Shown here in pieces: positions 6,935 through 14,635 of a stretch of 64,000 nt of DNA. The stretch spans positions 124,001-188,000 of the forward strand of contig NZ_DF158899.1 of the NCBI RefSeq assembly GCF_000307265.1, written 5' to 3'. Position numbers and translations under genes: made by a program. The first letter of the stretch is position 1. Every line of letters begins with the position of its first letter. Origin of the DNA: Oscillibacter ruminantium GH1. Lineage in GTDB: Bacteria > Bacillota > Clostridia > Oscillospirales > Oscillospiraceae. The notes under the pieces are model-generated. The model was given only the letters and a program-made list of their open reading frames with translations. It had not been told where the DNA came from and made no database searches.

Positions 6935-8335
6935 ATGGAATTTCTGAGCAGCAAGCCTCTTCTCATCACCGATACAATTCTGCGGGACGCACACCAGTCC
7001 CAAGCCGCCACGCGGATGCGCCTTGAGGACATGCTGCCCGCTTGTGAAATTCTGGACTCTATTGGATATTACTCTCTGGAATGCTGGGGCGGAGCCACCT
7101 TTGACGCCTGTATGCGCTATTTGGACGAGGACCCGTGGGATCGGCTCCGGGCCTTGCGCCGCCATCTTCCCCACACAAAGCTGCAAATGCTGTTTCGGGG
7201 ACAAAGCATCCTCGGCTACCGAAACTACGCCGACGACGTGGTGGACTCCTTTTGCGCCAAATCCATTGAGAACGGCATCGACATTGTGCGCGTCTTTGAC
7301 GCGCTGAATGACCCAAGAAATCTGGAGCAGGCCCTTCGTTCCGTAAAAAAATACGGAGGGCTGGCGGAAGCCGCCATCTCCTACACCGTCTCCCCCATCC
7401 ATGACGAGGCGTATTTTCTCCGTCTTGCCCAAGAGCTTGCGCAGATGGGCGCGGACTCCATCTGTATCAAAGATATGGCGAATCTGCTGTCTCCCATGGC
7501 GGCATATTCCTTGGTGAAGCGGCTGAAGGAAACGGTGACCCTTCCCATCCATCTCCACACTCATGATTCCGCCGGTACCGGCGCCATGGTAAATCTGATG
7601 GCGGCTGTGGCCGGTGCGGACATTGTGGACACCGCCCTCTCCCCTCTCGCGGGCGGCGTGTCTCAGCCGGCCACGGAATCCATGGTGGCCGCCCTGAAGG
7701 GAACCCTCCGGGACACCGGGCTGGATCTTTCCCGCCTTGGCTCGGCGGCGGCGCACTTTCGCACAGTTTCGGCTTCTTTAGAGCAGGCGGGTTTTCTGGA
7801 CTCCCGCGTATTGCGGGTGGACGCCAGCGCGCTGATCTGGCAGGTTCCCGGCGGAATGCTGTCCAATCTGATTGCCCAGCTGCGGCAGATCGGGCGGGAG
7901 GAGCTGTATGAATCCGTTTTAGCGGAGATTCCCAGCGTCCGCCGTGATTTCGGCTATCCCCCGCTGGTGACTCCCTCCAGCCAGATCATCGGCTCGCAGG
8001 CCGTTTTAAACGTGGTCACTGGAAAGCGCTATCAAATGTTCTCCAAGGAATCCAAGGCCATGCTGCGTGGCGAATACGGCCAACTGCCCGGGCCGGTCAA
8101 TCCGGAGGTCCTGCAAAAAGCCGGAATTCGGGAAGAAGACCGCATCACCTGCCGCCCGGCGGATCTTTTGCAGCCGGAGCTGCCAGCCAGCCGTGAGAAG
8201 TACAAAGCCCTTGCCCAAAGAGAGGAGGACGTTCTCTCTCTAGCCTTATTTCCTCAGGTGGCCGAGGAATTTCTCATAAAAAAAGACAGGTGGAGTAACT
8301 CCCCGCCTTCGATAGGCTTTATGTTTTTTCATTAA
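6935..8335 (+). CDS. Oxaloacetate decarboxylase alpha / pyruvate carboxylase B-type carboxyltransferase without biotin domain
   Basis: 466-residue DRE-TIM metallolyase. Signatures: ITDTILRDAHQS (metal and substrate site), LECWGGATFDACMR, FRGQSILGYRNYADD, the biotin-pocket lysine segment ICIKDMANLL, and HLHTHDSAGTG with the metal-binding HxH. It transfers or removes the carboxyl group of oxaloacetate in sodium-pumping decarboxylase or split pyruvate carboxylase. No biotinyl domain (AMKM) is fused, and no carrier or membrane subunit lies nearby. The last 15 residues (from RWSNSPP) do not look like the family. Start chosen by GGAG nine bases before the ATG. Confidence 0.88.
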   Translation: MEFLSSKPLLITDTILRDAHQSQAATRMRLEDMLPACEILDSIGYYSLECWGGATFDACMRYLDEDPWDRLRALRRHLPHTKLQMLFRGQSILGYRNYADDVVDSFCAKSIENGIDIVRVFDALNDPRNLEQALRSVKKYGGLAEAAISYTVSPIHDEAYFLRLAQELAQMGADSICIKDMANLLSPMAAYSLVKRLKETVTLPIHLHTHDSAGTGAMVNLMAAVAGADIVDTALSPLAGGVSQPATESMVAALKGTLRDTGLDLSRLGSAAAHFRTVSASLEQAGFLDSRVLRVDASALIWQVPGGMLSNLIAQLRQIGREELYESVLAEIPSVRRDFGYPPLVTPSSQIIGSQAVLNVVTGKRYQMFSKESKAMLRGEYGQLPGPVNPEVLQKAGIREEDRITCRPADLLQPELPASREKYKALAQREEDVLSLALFPQVAEEFLIKKDRWSNSPPSIGFMFFH

Positions 8336-8769
8336 TTTTCCAAAACTCCATCGTTACAAAAACGTTGAACGGACTCTTTTCCAGCTATTTCGTAAATCGT
8401 ACAAAAATAGACGTTTTATAGACGCTCCATCATGTAAAATGTGGACAATCACGGAGAGGAACTGGAGAGAGTCCTTTGCAAACGAATTGTTTTTCCGTGA
8501 AGTCCCGTCGAAGGAGATTCGGAACGGCTGCGTGAGGACGCTGTTTTGCCCAAACGGCGTTTGTCTGCTCCCGATATTCTTCGGCACTCACCGCCCGCTT
8601 AAGGCGCGGGCGGTATTTCCTGTGTTGTTGCAGCAAATCTGTCCGGGAAGGAGGGCAATTACGGAGAATGTGAAAGGCAGACGCATTGGGCAGCAGCCCG
8701 CCAGTCTGCTGTACAAGGTTTCCCGTAAAACTGCAAAAATCAACTTTTATAAGGAAAGAGGGATTTCAA
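8336..8769 (+). other. 434-base non-coding spacer, probably a structured leader of the NhaC gene
   Basis: No convincing coding frame. It holds several potential stems: CACGGA/TCCGTG near 8450-8500 enclosing smaller hairpins, and a strong CCGCCCGC (8591-8598) with GCGGGCGG (8606-8613) followed by a T-rich stretch, which could be an attenuator. A CGAAGGAG element occurs near 8510. I could not match it to a known riboswitch, and no clear promoter is visible. Confidence 0.4.
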
Positions 8770-10308
8770 ATGCCTGAAATTAAGGAGAAAAAGGTACGTA
8801 CCGTTCGCCTGCCCAATATTATTGAGGCGCTGCTCCCCATCGTTGTGATGATGGTTCTGATGGTCTACGGTCTGGCTAAAGGGGATTACGTGGACGCGCA
8901 TATGCCTCTGATGGTCGCCATCGTGGTGGCCTGCATTGTGGGCTGCGTCTGTGGTCACACCTTTTCCGATATGCTGGCCGGTATGCTGGATCAGCTGAAC
9001 GCCTCCATGGAAGCTATTTTGATTCTTTGCACCGTGGGTATTCTGGTGGCCTCCTTCATCATGTCCGGCACCATTCCCGCCCTGATCTATTACGGTCTGG
9101 ATCTGCTGACCCCGAAGCTGTTCCTTCCCATCGGGTGCATTATGTGCGCCGTGGTGGGTCTGGCCTGCGGCTCCTCTTGGACCGCCACCGCCACCATCGG
9201 TATCGCGTTCCTCGGCATTGGCGCGGGCCTTGGCATCAATCCCGCCATCACCGCCGGTATGATTATCTCCGGCGCGTATGTGGGCGACAAGTTCTCCCCC
9301 CTGAGCGACACCACCAATCTGGCCGCCGCCGTTGCGAAAACAGGACTTTTTGACCACGTGACCGCCATGGTTTCCACCACGGCTCCTACATTTGTTATCG
9401 CACTGATCCTCTACACCATTCTGGGTCTGAACATCGACACCGCAGGCTACGACCCCACTGTGGCCACCGATCTGCAGGCCGCCATCTATAACGGCTTTAA
9501 CATCAATCCCTTCCTGCTGGTGCCCATTCTGGTCATCATCGCGGCCTGCATCATGAAGCTCCCCGGCCTGGTGGGCATCGCCATCTCCGTGGGCTGCGGC
9601 GTGCTCTTTGCGGCCATTTTCCAGGGTATGACCGATATCAGCACGATTTTCAATACCCTGCACTATGGCACGGGCTTTGAGTCCGGCAATGAGTTGGCGG
9701 ATAATCTGCTCAGCCGCGGCGGCATGGACCATCAGATGTGGACCATCAACCTGATTTTGCTGGCAGTTGCATACGGCGGCGCTCTGGCTCGCTGCGGCTG
9801 CGTGGAGTCCCTGTTCGGCAAGCTGAAGAACAAGCTCCACTCTGTGGGCAGTCTGATTCTGGCAACCCTGCTGACCTCCCTGTTCTGCGACGCCACCATG
9901 TGCGACCAGTTCCTGGGCATCGGCGTTCCCGCCCCACTGTACGCGGAGAAATACGACGAAATGGGCCTTGGCCGCAACATGCTCTCCCGTACGCTGGAGG
10001 ACTGCGGCACTCTGTGGGCCGTCATGTTCCCCTGGACCGGCTGCGGTGCCTATCAGATGGGCGTTTTGGGCATCCACCCCTTCGTATATTTCCCGTTTGC
10101 CTTCGTGAACCTTCTCAACCCCATCTATGCCGCCATCACTGCTTTCTTGGGCCGCAACATCTTCTGGGCTGACGGTTCTTACACCAATCTGTTCGGCAAG
10201 ACCCGGGCCGGCAAGCCTGCAGGTGCTCCCGAAAAAGAGCATGAGATTGCTGTAAAGAATCTGGCAGAGCGCCGCGCCGCCGGCAAAGCCCCCTCCATCA
10301 ACGCCTAA
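8770..10308 (+). CDS. NhaC-family Na+/H+ antiporter
   Basis: 512-residue integral membrane protein with about twelve hydrophobic segments. Family segments include LACGSSWTATATIGIAFLGI, GMIISGAYVGDKFSPLSDTT (the NhaC GDK-SPLSDTTN signature) and LTSLFCDATMCDQFLGI. It exchanges Na+ for protons; some relatives exchange organic anions, so the substrate is not certain. I chose the ATG at 8770 (MPEIKEKKVRTV), where AAAGAGGGA lies nearby; upstream in-frame codons belong to the leader. Followed 30 bases later by a small membrane protein. Confidence 0.9.
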   Translation: MPEIKEKKVRTVRLPNIIEALLPIVVMMVLMVYGLAKGDYVDAHMPLMVAIVVACIVGCVCGHTFSDMLAGMLDQLNASMEAILILCTVGILVASFIMSGTIPALIYYGLDLLTPKLFLPIGCIMCAVVGLACGSSWTATATIGIAFLGIGAGLGINPAITAGMIISGAYVGDKFSPLSDTTNLAAAVAKTGLFDHVTAMVSTTAPTFVIALILYTILGLNIDTAGYDPTVATDLQAAIYNGFNINPFLLVPILVIIAACIMKLPGLVGIAISVGCGVLFAAIFQGMTDISTIFNTLHYGTGFESGNELADNLLSRGGMDHQMWTINLILLAVAYGGALARCGCVESLFGKLKNKLHSVGSLILATLLTSLFCDATMCDQFLGIGVPAPLYAEKYDEMGLGRNMLSRTLEDCGTLWAVMFPWTGCGAYQMGVLGIHPFVYFPFAFVNLLNPIYAAITAFLGRNIFWADGSYTNLFGKTRAGKPAGAPEKEHEIAVKNLAERRAAGKAPSINA

Positions 10309-10338
10309 GCTGTCTGCTGAGAAAGGAATCGCTGCGTC

Positions 10339-10821
10339 ATGATCGAACATCTCCCATGGGAATCCGTTGAAGGGCCCAAATACTACCCCAAGGATCTGAA
10401 GCCCCGAAAAAAGTGGGTGACGGTGGGCAGCTGGTTCATGTCTGGCCTGCTGATTCTCGGCGGGCTGACCACCAAGTATCGCGTTGCCGCCATTTTCGGT
10501 CTGCTTTACATTCTGACGCTGCTGATGGTAAAAAGTGTAGCCGTGACCAGCCGGGGGCTTGAGATCTTCTATCAGATGCGAATTACCACGCACTACGATT
10601 TCCTGAGCTGGAACGACGTTCGCGCGGTCACCCGTGAGGACAAAGGCCATCCCGAACTGGTGGCGCTCTATTTTGCCAACGACATCAAGAGTAAGCGGCT
10701 GTTCTTTACCAAGAGCGACGCGGAAAAGATCATGAAGCTGGCAAAAGAACAAAATTCCTCAATCAAGATCAGTGACCTCAGCGAAAAGGCCAAGCCCGCC
10801 CCAAAGCGGAAAAAAGCCTGA
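10339..10821 (+). CDS. Membrane protein with two helices and a PH-like tail
   Basis: 160 residues. Two close hydrophobic helices (about 30-46 and 50-66, a hairpin with little outside the membrane) are followed by a soluble region (67-145) whose pattern VAVTSRGLEIFYQM..HYDFLSWNDVRAV resembles bacterial PH-like domains (YcxB type). The C-terminus is basic (KAKPAPKRKKA). It follows the antiporter gene by 30 bases with a GAAAGGA site, so it is probably co-transcribed and may be an accessory to it. The function is unknown to me. Confidence 0.75.
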   Translation: MIEHLPWESVEGPKYYPKDLKPRKKWVTVGSWFMSGLLILGGLTTKYRVAAIFGLLYILTLLMVKSVAVTSRGLEIFYQMRITTHYDFLSWNDVRAVTREDKGHPELVALYFANDIKSKRLFFTKSDAEKIMKLAKEQNSSIKISDLSEKAKPAPKRKKA

Positions 10822-10823
10822 AT

Positions 10824-10860
10824 ACAACGCCCTCGGAGAATTTCTCCGGGGGCGTTGTTT
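10824..10860 (+). terminator. Terminator of the nhaC unit
   Basis: ACAACGCCC (10824-10832) pairs with GGGCGTTGT (10850-10858), then TT. Confidence 0.7.
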
Positions 10861-11340
10861 ACTCTTGGCGGCGGCAACCCAAAGTAATGTCTTCTCGATA
10901 TTCCGCTGCGTCAAGTTGTCCGGCTCTGCTAAAGCAGGGCATCCGTGCTTACTTCCGGTCAGTTAAACCGTTTGCCAAAAATCTCCCATGATCTCTCCAT
11001 CCGCAGGCTCCAAGACGGGAAATCTCTCATTTCTTCTCAGGCGGGTGTTTTGCATTATTTTCTGGGTATAGCAGCCTGAAAAGCCTTTTGCACAACGTAT
11101 GCAGCATATATAGGGTGATTTTGGCAGTGCATTTTACACCCGCCGCCGTGCGGTGTTGCCCGAATACTCAGCAAGAACAGCAACATTTCCACACGCAAAA
11201 AAAATGCTGAAAAGTCATTGGTTCTATGAACAATCAATCGGGATAAGATCCTCCCCCACCGACCGCTGATTGCACACTCGATTTCAGCGTTTCAAGTCCC
11301 CATCGTTTCTGTCCGTCTGTTAAGCCCGAGCAACGCAACG
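10861..11340. other. 480-base spacer with no recognised feature
   Basis: Between two convergent genes. I see no coding frame with a ribosome site, no RNA family and no repeat; only scattered short A/T runs. Confidence 0.5.
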
Positions 11341-11368
11341 CCGCCGCACCGGGAAACCGGTGCGGCGG
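11341..11368 (-). terminator. Probable terminator of hutH
   Basis: 11-bp GC-rich stem (11341-11351 with 11358-11368) 20 bases after the hutH stop. It has no proper T run on the minus strand, so it may be only an RNA-stabilising hairpin. Confidence 0.5.
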
Positions 11369-11387
11369 TGTGTCAACTGTTCTGCAC

Positions 11388-12956
11388 TTACTCGAAGTCG
11401 GGGATGTACTCCTTGACAATATCCAGCAGCTCGCCGCTGCGAACCATCTTTTCCACCTCTGCAATGTCCGGCCAGATCTCGCGGTCGATCTCGTAGAAGT
11501 CCACCTTCTCGCGAACATGCTTATGAATGGCCTCATGGACCGGGGCAAGACCCTTGCCATGGGTGTTCAGATTCCGCCGGATGTCGATGGCCTGGCATGC
11601 GGTCAGCAGCTCATCCGCCAACACGGACAGGGTGTTCTGGACGATCCAGCCCGCCTTGCGGCCTGCGGTGGTGCCCATGGAGACAATATCCTCCTGATTG
11701 GCGGAAGAAGGAATCGAGTCCACGGACGCGGGATGCGCCAAGACCTTGTTCTCAGACACCATGGAGGCCGCGGCGTACTGCACGATCATAAAGCCGGAGT
11801 TCACGCCGGGCTTGGTGGTCAGGAACGGAGTCAGTCCGTTGGACAGTGCCGCATTCACCATGCGCTCGGTGCGGCGCTCGGAAGCGTTGGCAATCTCGCT
11901 GCACGCGATGCCCAGCGTATCAAAGGGAATTGCCATCGGCTCGCCATGGAAGTTACCGCCGGAGATGACCGCCTCGTCTTCCAAGAACAGCAGCGGATTA
12001 TCCGTGACGGCGTTCAGCTCGATCTCGACCTTGCTCCGCACGTATTCCAGCGCGTCACGCACAGCGCCGTGGAGCTGGGGGATGCAGCGCAGGGCGTAAG
12101 CATCCTGCACGCGATCCTTCTGGCAGTTGTCCAGAATCTCGGAGCCGTCCAGCAGCTTGCGCATATTGGCAGCCACCAGCATCTGGCCCTTCTGGCCGCG
12201 AACCGCATGAATGCGGGCATCGAAAGCATTGCGCAGACCGGTGAGCGCCTCGAAGTCCAGAGAGCCGATTGCGTCGGCCAGCTGTGCGGCGCAGATGGTA
12301 TCGAACAGTGCCAGAGAACCCACAGAGGTCATGGCGCAGGTACCGTTGGTCATGCCCAGACCCTCTTTGCAAACCAGCGTGTCCAGCGTCTGGATGCCAG
12401 CCTTGGCCATGGCCTCCGCGCCGGTCATCTTCTCGCCCTTAAAGGTCGCCATGCCCTTGCCCAGCATGGGCAGAGTCATGTGCGCCAAAGGCGCCAGATC
12501 GCCAGAGGAACCCAGAGAGCCCTTCTGAGGCACCACAGGCGTTACACCCTTGTTCAGCATCTCCAGCATCATCTGCACCAAAATAGGACGGATGCCGGAC
12601 ACACCCACGCACAGCGCATTGGCGCGCAGCAGCAACATACCGCGGACCACTTCTTCAGCGTAGGGGTCGCCGGTACCTGTACAGTGGCTCAGAATCAGGT
12701 TGGTGGAGAGCTGGTTGCTCATCTCCTCGGGAACAGCGACCTTTTGGAAGTCGCCAAAGCCGGTGGTAATTCCGTAGGCCACGCGGTTTTCCGCGACAAT
12801 TTTCTCCGCAAGTGCACGGGATTTCTGCATCGCTTTCAGTGCAGAATCAGCCAGTTCCACCGTCGCCCCATAGCGGGCAACAGCCACAAAGGACTCCAGC
12901 GTCAGGCTGTGTCCATCGACAACAACATGCTTGATCTCAGAAGGCTTCATAATCAC
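11388..12956 (-). CDS. hutH: Histidine ammonia-lyase (MIO-family aromatic amino acid lyase)
   Basis: 522 residues. Removes ammonia from histidine to give urocanate. Family segments: YGITTGFGDF (catalytic Tyr loop), NQLSTNLILSHCTGTG, and EGLGMTNGTCAMTS. The cofactor-forming site reads GSLGSSGDLAPLAH: Ser-Ser-Gly (150-152) replaces the usual Ala-Ser-Gly. The start is probably GTG at 12956, eight bases after GAGGT; an ATG lies two codons in. No hutU, hutI or formimino-glutamate gene is near, so it is a solitary lyase. Confidence 0.9.
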   Translation of the reverse strand: MIMKPSEIKHVVVDGHSLTLESFVAVARYGATVELADSALKAMQKSRALAEKIVAENRVAYGITTGFGDFQKVAVPEEMSNQLSTNLILSHCTGTGDPYAEEVVRGMLLLRANALCVGVSGIRPILVQMMLEMLNKGVTPVVPQKGSLGSSGDLAPLAHMTLPMLGKGMATFKGEKMTGAEAMAKAGIQTLDTLVCKEGLGMTNGTCAMTSVGSLALFDTICAAQLADAIGSLDFEALTGLRNAFDARIHAVRGQKGQMLVAANMRKLLDGSEILDNCQKDRVQDAYALRCIPQLHGAVRDALEYVRSKVEIELNAVTDNPLLFLEDEAVISGGNFHGEPMAIPFDTLGIACSEIANASERRTERMVNAALSNGLTPFLTTKPGVNSGFMIVQYAAASMVSENKVLAHPASVDSIPSSANQEDIVSMGTTAGRKAGWIVQNTLSVLADELLTACQAIDIRRNLNTHGKGLAPVHEAIHKHVREKVDFYEIDREIWPDIAEVEKMVRSGELLDIVKEYIPDFE

Positions 12957-13210
12957 GATTCGTTACCTCGATTCAATTTTTTGCCCCGAATGATGCCCCG
13001 TGCCGGTATCCGCGTTTTTACGCGGATACCGGTCAAATTGGGACATGCCCCAGCGGCAATTCAAAGTCGCGTGAGAAAAGTAGCCGGAACGCAGTGCTTG
13101 GCGTGCTCCCTGCGCAGTCTGCGCCGAAAGTGCCGTCACCCTGCCCATGGGTGAGCGTCCACGATCCTGTCTGTGCTGTGCGCTTGTCGGTTTTGTATTT
13201 GCTTGCTCTT

Positions 13211-13239
13211 ATAATAGCACTGCGTTTGTCTAAAATCAA
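13211..13239 (-). promoter_or_regulatory. Sigma-A promoter for hutH
   Basis: Minus strand TTGATT (13239-13234), 17 bases, TATTAT (13216-13211); it gives an approximately 250-base 5' leader in which I recognise no RNA family. Confidence 0.6.
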
Positions 13240-13376
13240 CATTAATTTTTGTATTTTCGCGTTTTTATTTGTGCATTATCACGGTATACTGATAAAGCAT
13301 TAGTCAACTAACACGTCAACTTAAAAGGATATTGCTCTGTTTCTCGTAAAATTTTTGATAGAAAGAACGAAGCAGA

Positions 13377-13410
13377 TTGACAGCCACAGAAAAGTCTGCT
13401 ATCCTGTCAA
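13377..13410 (+). promoter_or_regulatory. Promoter and dyad for the TrpR-like gene
   Basis: TTGACA (13377-13382), 17 bases, TATCCT (13400-13405). TTGACAG (13377-13383) and CTGTCAA (13404-13410) form an inverted repeat that spans the whole promoter, a natural place for a repressor. Confidence 0.6.
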
Positions 13411-13497
13411 CTATAAGATACCGTATTATTGCGTTAAAGTTTTTCCCCGTCGGAATCAGTATCCGGCGGCGCCGGATTTTGAAAGTGAGGCTTCAAG

Positions 13498-13815
13498 ATG
13501 TATGAGAGCAGAATGAACTCGGACATGACAGACCATCTGTATCAGGCAATTCTCTCCTTAAGGGACCGTGAGGACTGCTACCGCTTCTTTGACGACCTCT
13601 GCACCGTTGGAGAGATTCAGGTCATGGCGCAGCGATGGATGGTGGCCCGGATGCTTCAGGAGGGCGAGACCTTCAACGCCATCAATGAAAAGACTGGCGT
13701 CTCTTCCGCTACCATTACCCGTGTTCGAAAATGTCTGGTCTACGGTGCAGACGGCTATGCCCGAGTGATTCATCGTTTGACGGAACAGGAGTCATCAAAA
13801 AAGGAAGAAGGATAA
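13498..13815 (+). CDS. TrpR/YerC-YecD-type DNA-binding protein
   Basis: 105 residues of the TrpR-like helix-turn-helix family. Typical segments are FFDDLCTVGEIQVMAQRWMV and NEKTGVSSATITRVRKCLVYG (recognition helix SSATITRV). YerC/YecD members are small conserved regulators in Firmicutes whose ligand is not settled; they are not the tryptophan repressor proper. Preceded by GTGAGG nine bases before the ATG and followed by a strong terminator. The promoter carries a dyad that may be its own operator. Confidence 0.9.
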   Translation: MYESRMNSDMTDHLYQAILSLRDREDCYRFFDDLCTVGEIQVMAQRWMVARMLQEGETFNAINEKTGVSSATITRVRKCLVYGADGYARVIHRLTEQESSKKEEG

Positions 13816-13839
13816 GATCTCCTTATTTTCATAAAAATA

Positions 13840-13879
13840 GCGGGGAGCGGCATTTACATGCCGCTCCCCGCCGTTGTTT
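13840..13879 (+). terminator. Terminator of the TrpR-like gene
   Basis: 14-bp stem (13840-13853 with 13858-13871), then CGTTGTTT. A second 12-bp hairpin without a T run follows (13893-13904 with 13911-13922). Confidence 0.8.
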
Positions 13880-14113
13880 CTATGATGCGACAAAGCGGAC
13901 GGCCTGCCAGCCGTCCGCTTTGCCTGTATGGTATAGAGAAAGGAGAGGGAAAACTTGGAGAAATGTATCAAGTGTCCTGCTTGATGAGTTCATGATACCG
14001 GGCCTCCAATTAAAAGTCAACGGATTAGGCTGACCTTTCACAATTTGTTTACAAACCTACTGATTTTCAAGAATTTGTTCATAATTCGTTCAAATTAAAT
14101 GGCAATTTGCACA

Positions 14114-14154
14114 TTGACAACTTTTTCGTCCGGTGTTAATATTTAGCGTGCTAA
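14114..14154 (+). promoter_or_regulatory. Promoter and probable MarR operator
   Basis: TTGACA (14114-14119), 17 bases, TAATAT (14137-14142). The next base begins TTAGCGTGCTAA (14143-14154), a perfect TTAGC-GCTAA inverted repeat over the likely transcription start. Position and symmetry fit autorepression by the MarR gene that follows. The remainder of 13923-14113 shows nothing. Confidence 0.7.
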
Positions 14155-14194
14155 CATTTAGGACACAAAGCAAAATTGGAGGAGTGCTGACGCC

Positions 14195-14635
14195 ATGGAA
14201 GAAACCAGATCGCTTGGGCAGTCAATCGCCTGCGCCGCCCATCTGTTCCGGGAGCGCGCGGATGCGCGTATGTCGAAATACGATGTGACGCCCTTGCAGG
14301 CCCACGTTATCATTCATCTGTCCCGCTGCGGCGGCCAATCCACCCAGCGGGCGCTGGGCGAACATTTTCACGTAAGGCCCTCTACCGTGAATGGTATCGT
14401 GGACCGCATGGTGGAGCGGGGTCTGGTGGCGCGCAGTGCGGACAACTCCGACGCCCGACGCCGCTGTATCTCGCTGACGAAGGACGGGCAGGCGCAGATG
14501 GATCAGCTTTGGCAGGAGCTGCGGGAAACAGAGCGTCAGTTTGTCGCCGACTTCACGCCGGAGGAGCTGGCGCAGCTTCATTCGCTGTTGAATCGTGTGA
14601 TTCAAAATTTAGAGGAGGACCGTAAAAAATGCTGA
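14195..14635 (+). CDS. MarR-family regulator of the ABC exporter operon
   Basis: 146 residues with the MarR winged helix: DVTPLQAHVIIHLSRCGG, then TQRALGEHFHVRPSTVNGIV and the wing DNSDARRRCISLTKDG. First gene of a three-gene unit; its end overlaps the start of the first exporter subunit by 7 bases. It probably represses the operon by binding TTAGC-GCTAA and is released by a substrate of the exporter (inference). GGAGGAG lies upstream of the ATG. Confidence 0.92.
   Translation: MEETRSLGQSIACAAHLFRERADARMSKYDVTPLQAHVIIHLSRCGGQSTQRALGEHFHVRPSTVNGIVDRMVERGLVARSADNSDARRRCISLTKDGQAQMDQLWQELRETERQFVADFTPEELAQLHSLLNRVIQNLEEDRKKC

Noticed and set aside
8440-8620. Glycine or lysine riboswitch before nhaC (GGAGAG and CGAAGGAG words)
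   Set aside because: The other conserved parts of either aptamer are missing, so I kept it only as an unassigned structured leader.
8740-10752. 670-codon open frame on the minus strand opposite the NhaC and small membrane protein genes
   Set aside because: It is the antisense of well-supported genes; the protein is His/Gly/Gln-rich with no domain and no ribosome site. The same holds for long antisense frames at 35773-37239, 44247-46106, 51216-52682 and 58325-59848.
13893-13922. Second hairpin after the TrpR-like gene as a separate terminator
   Set aside because: Good 12-bp stem but no T run; probably part of the same transcript end or a chance repeat.
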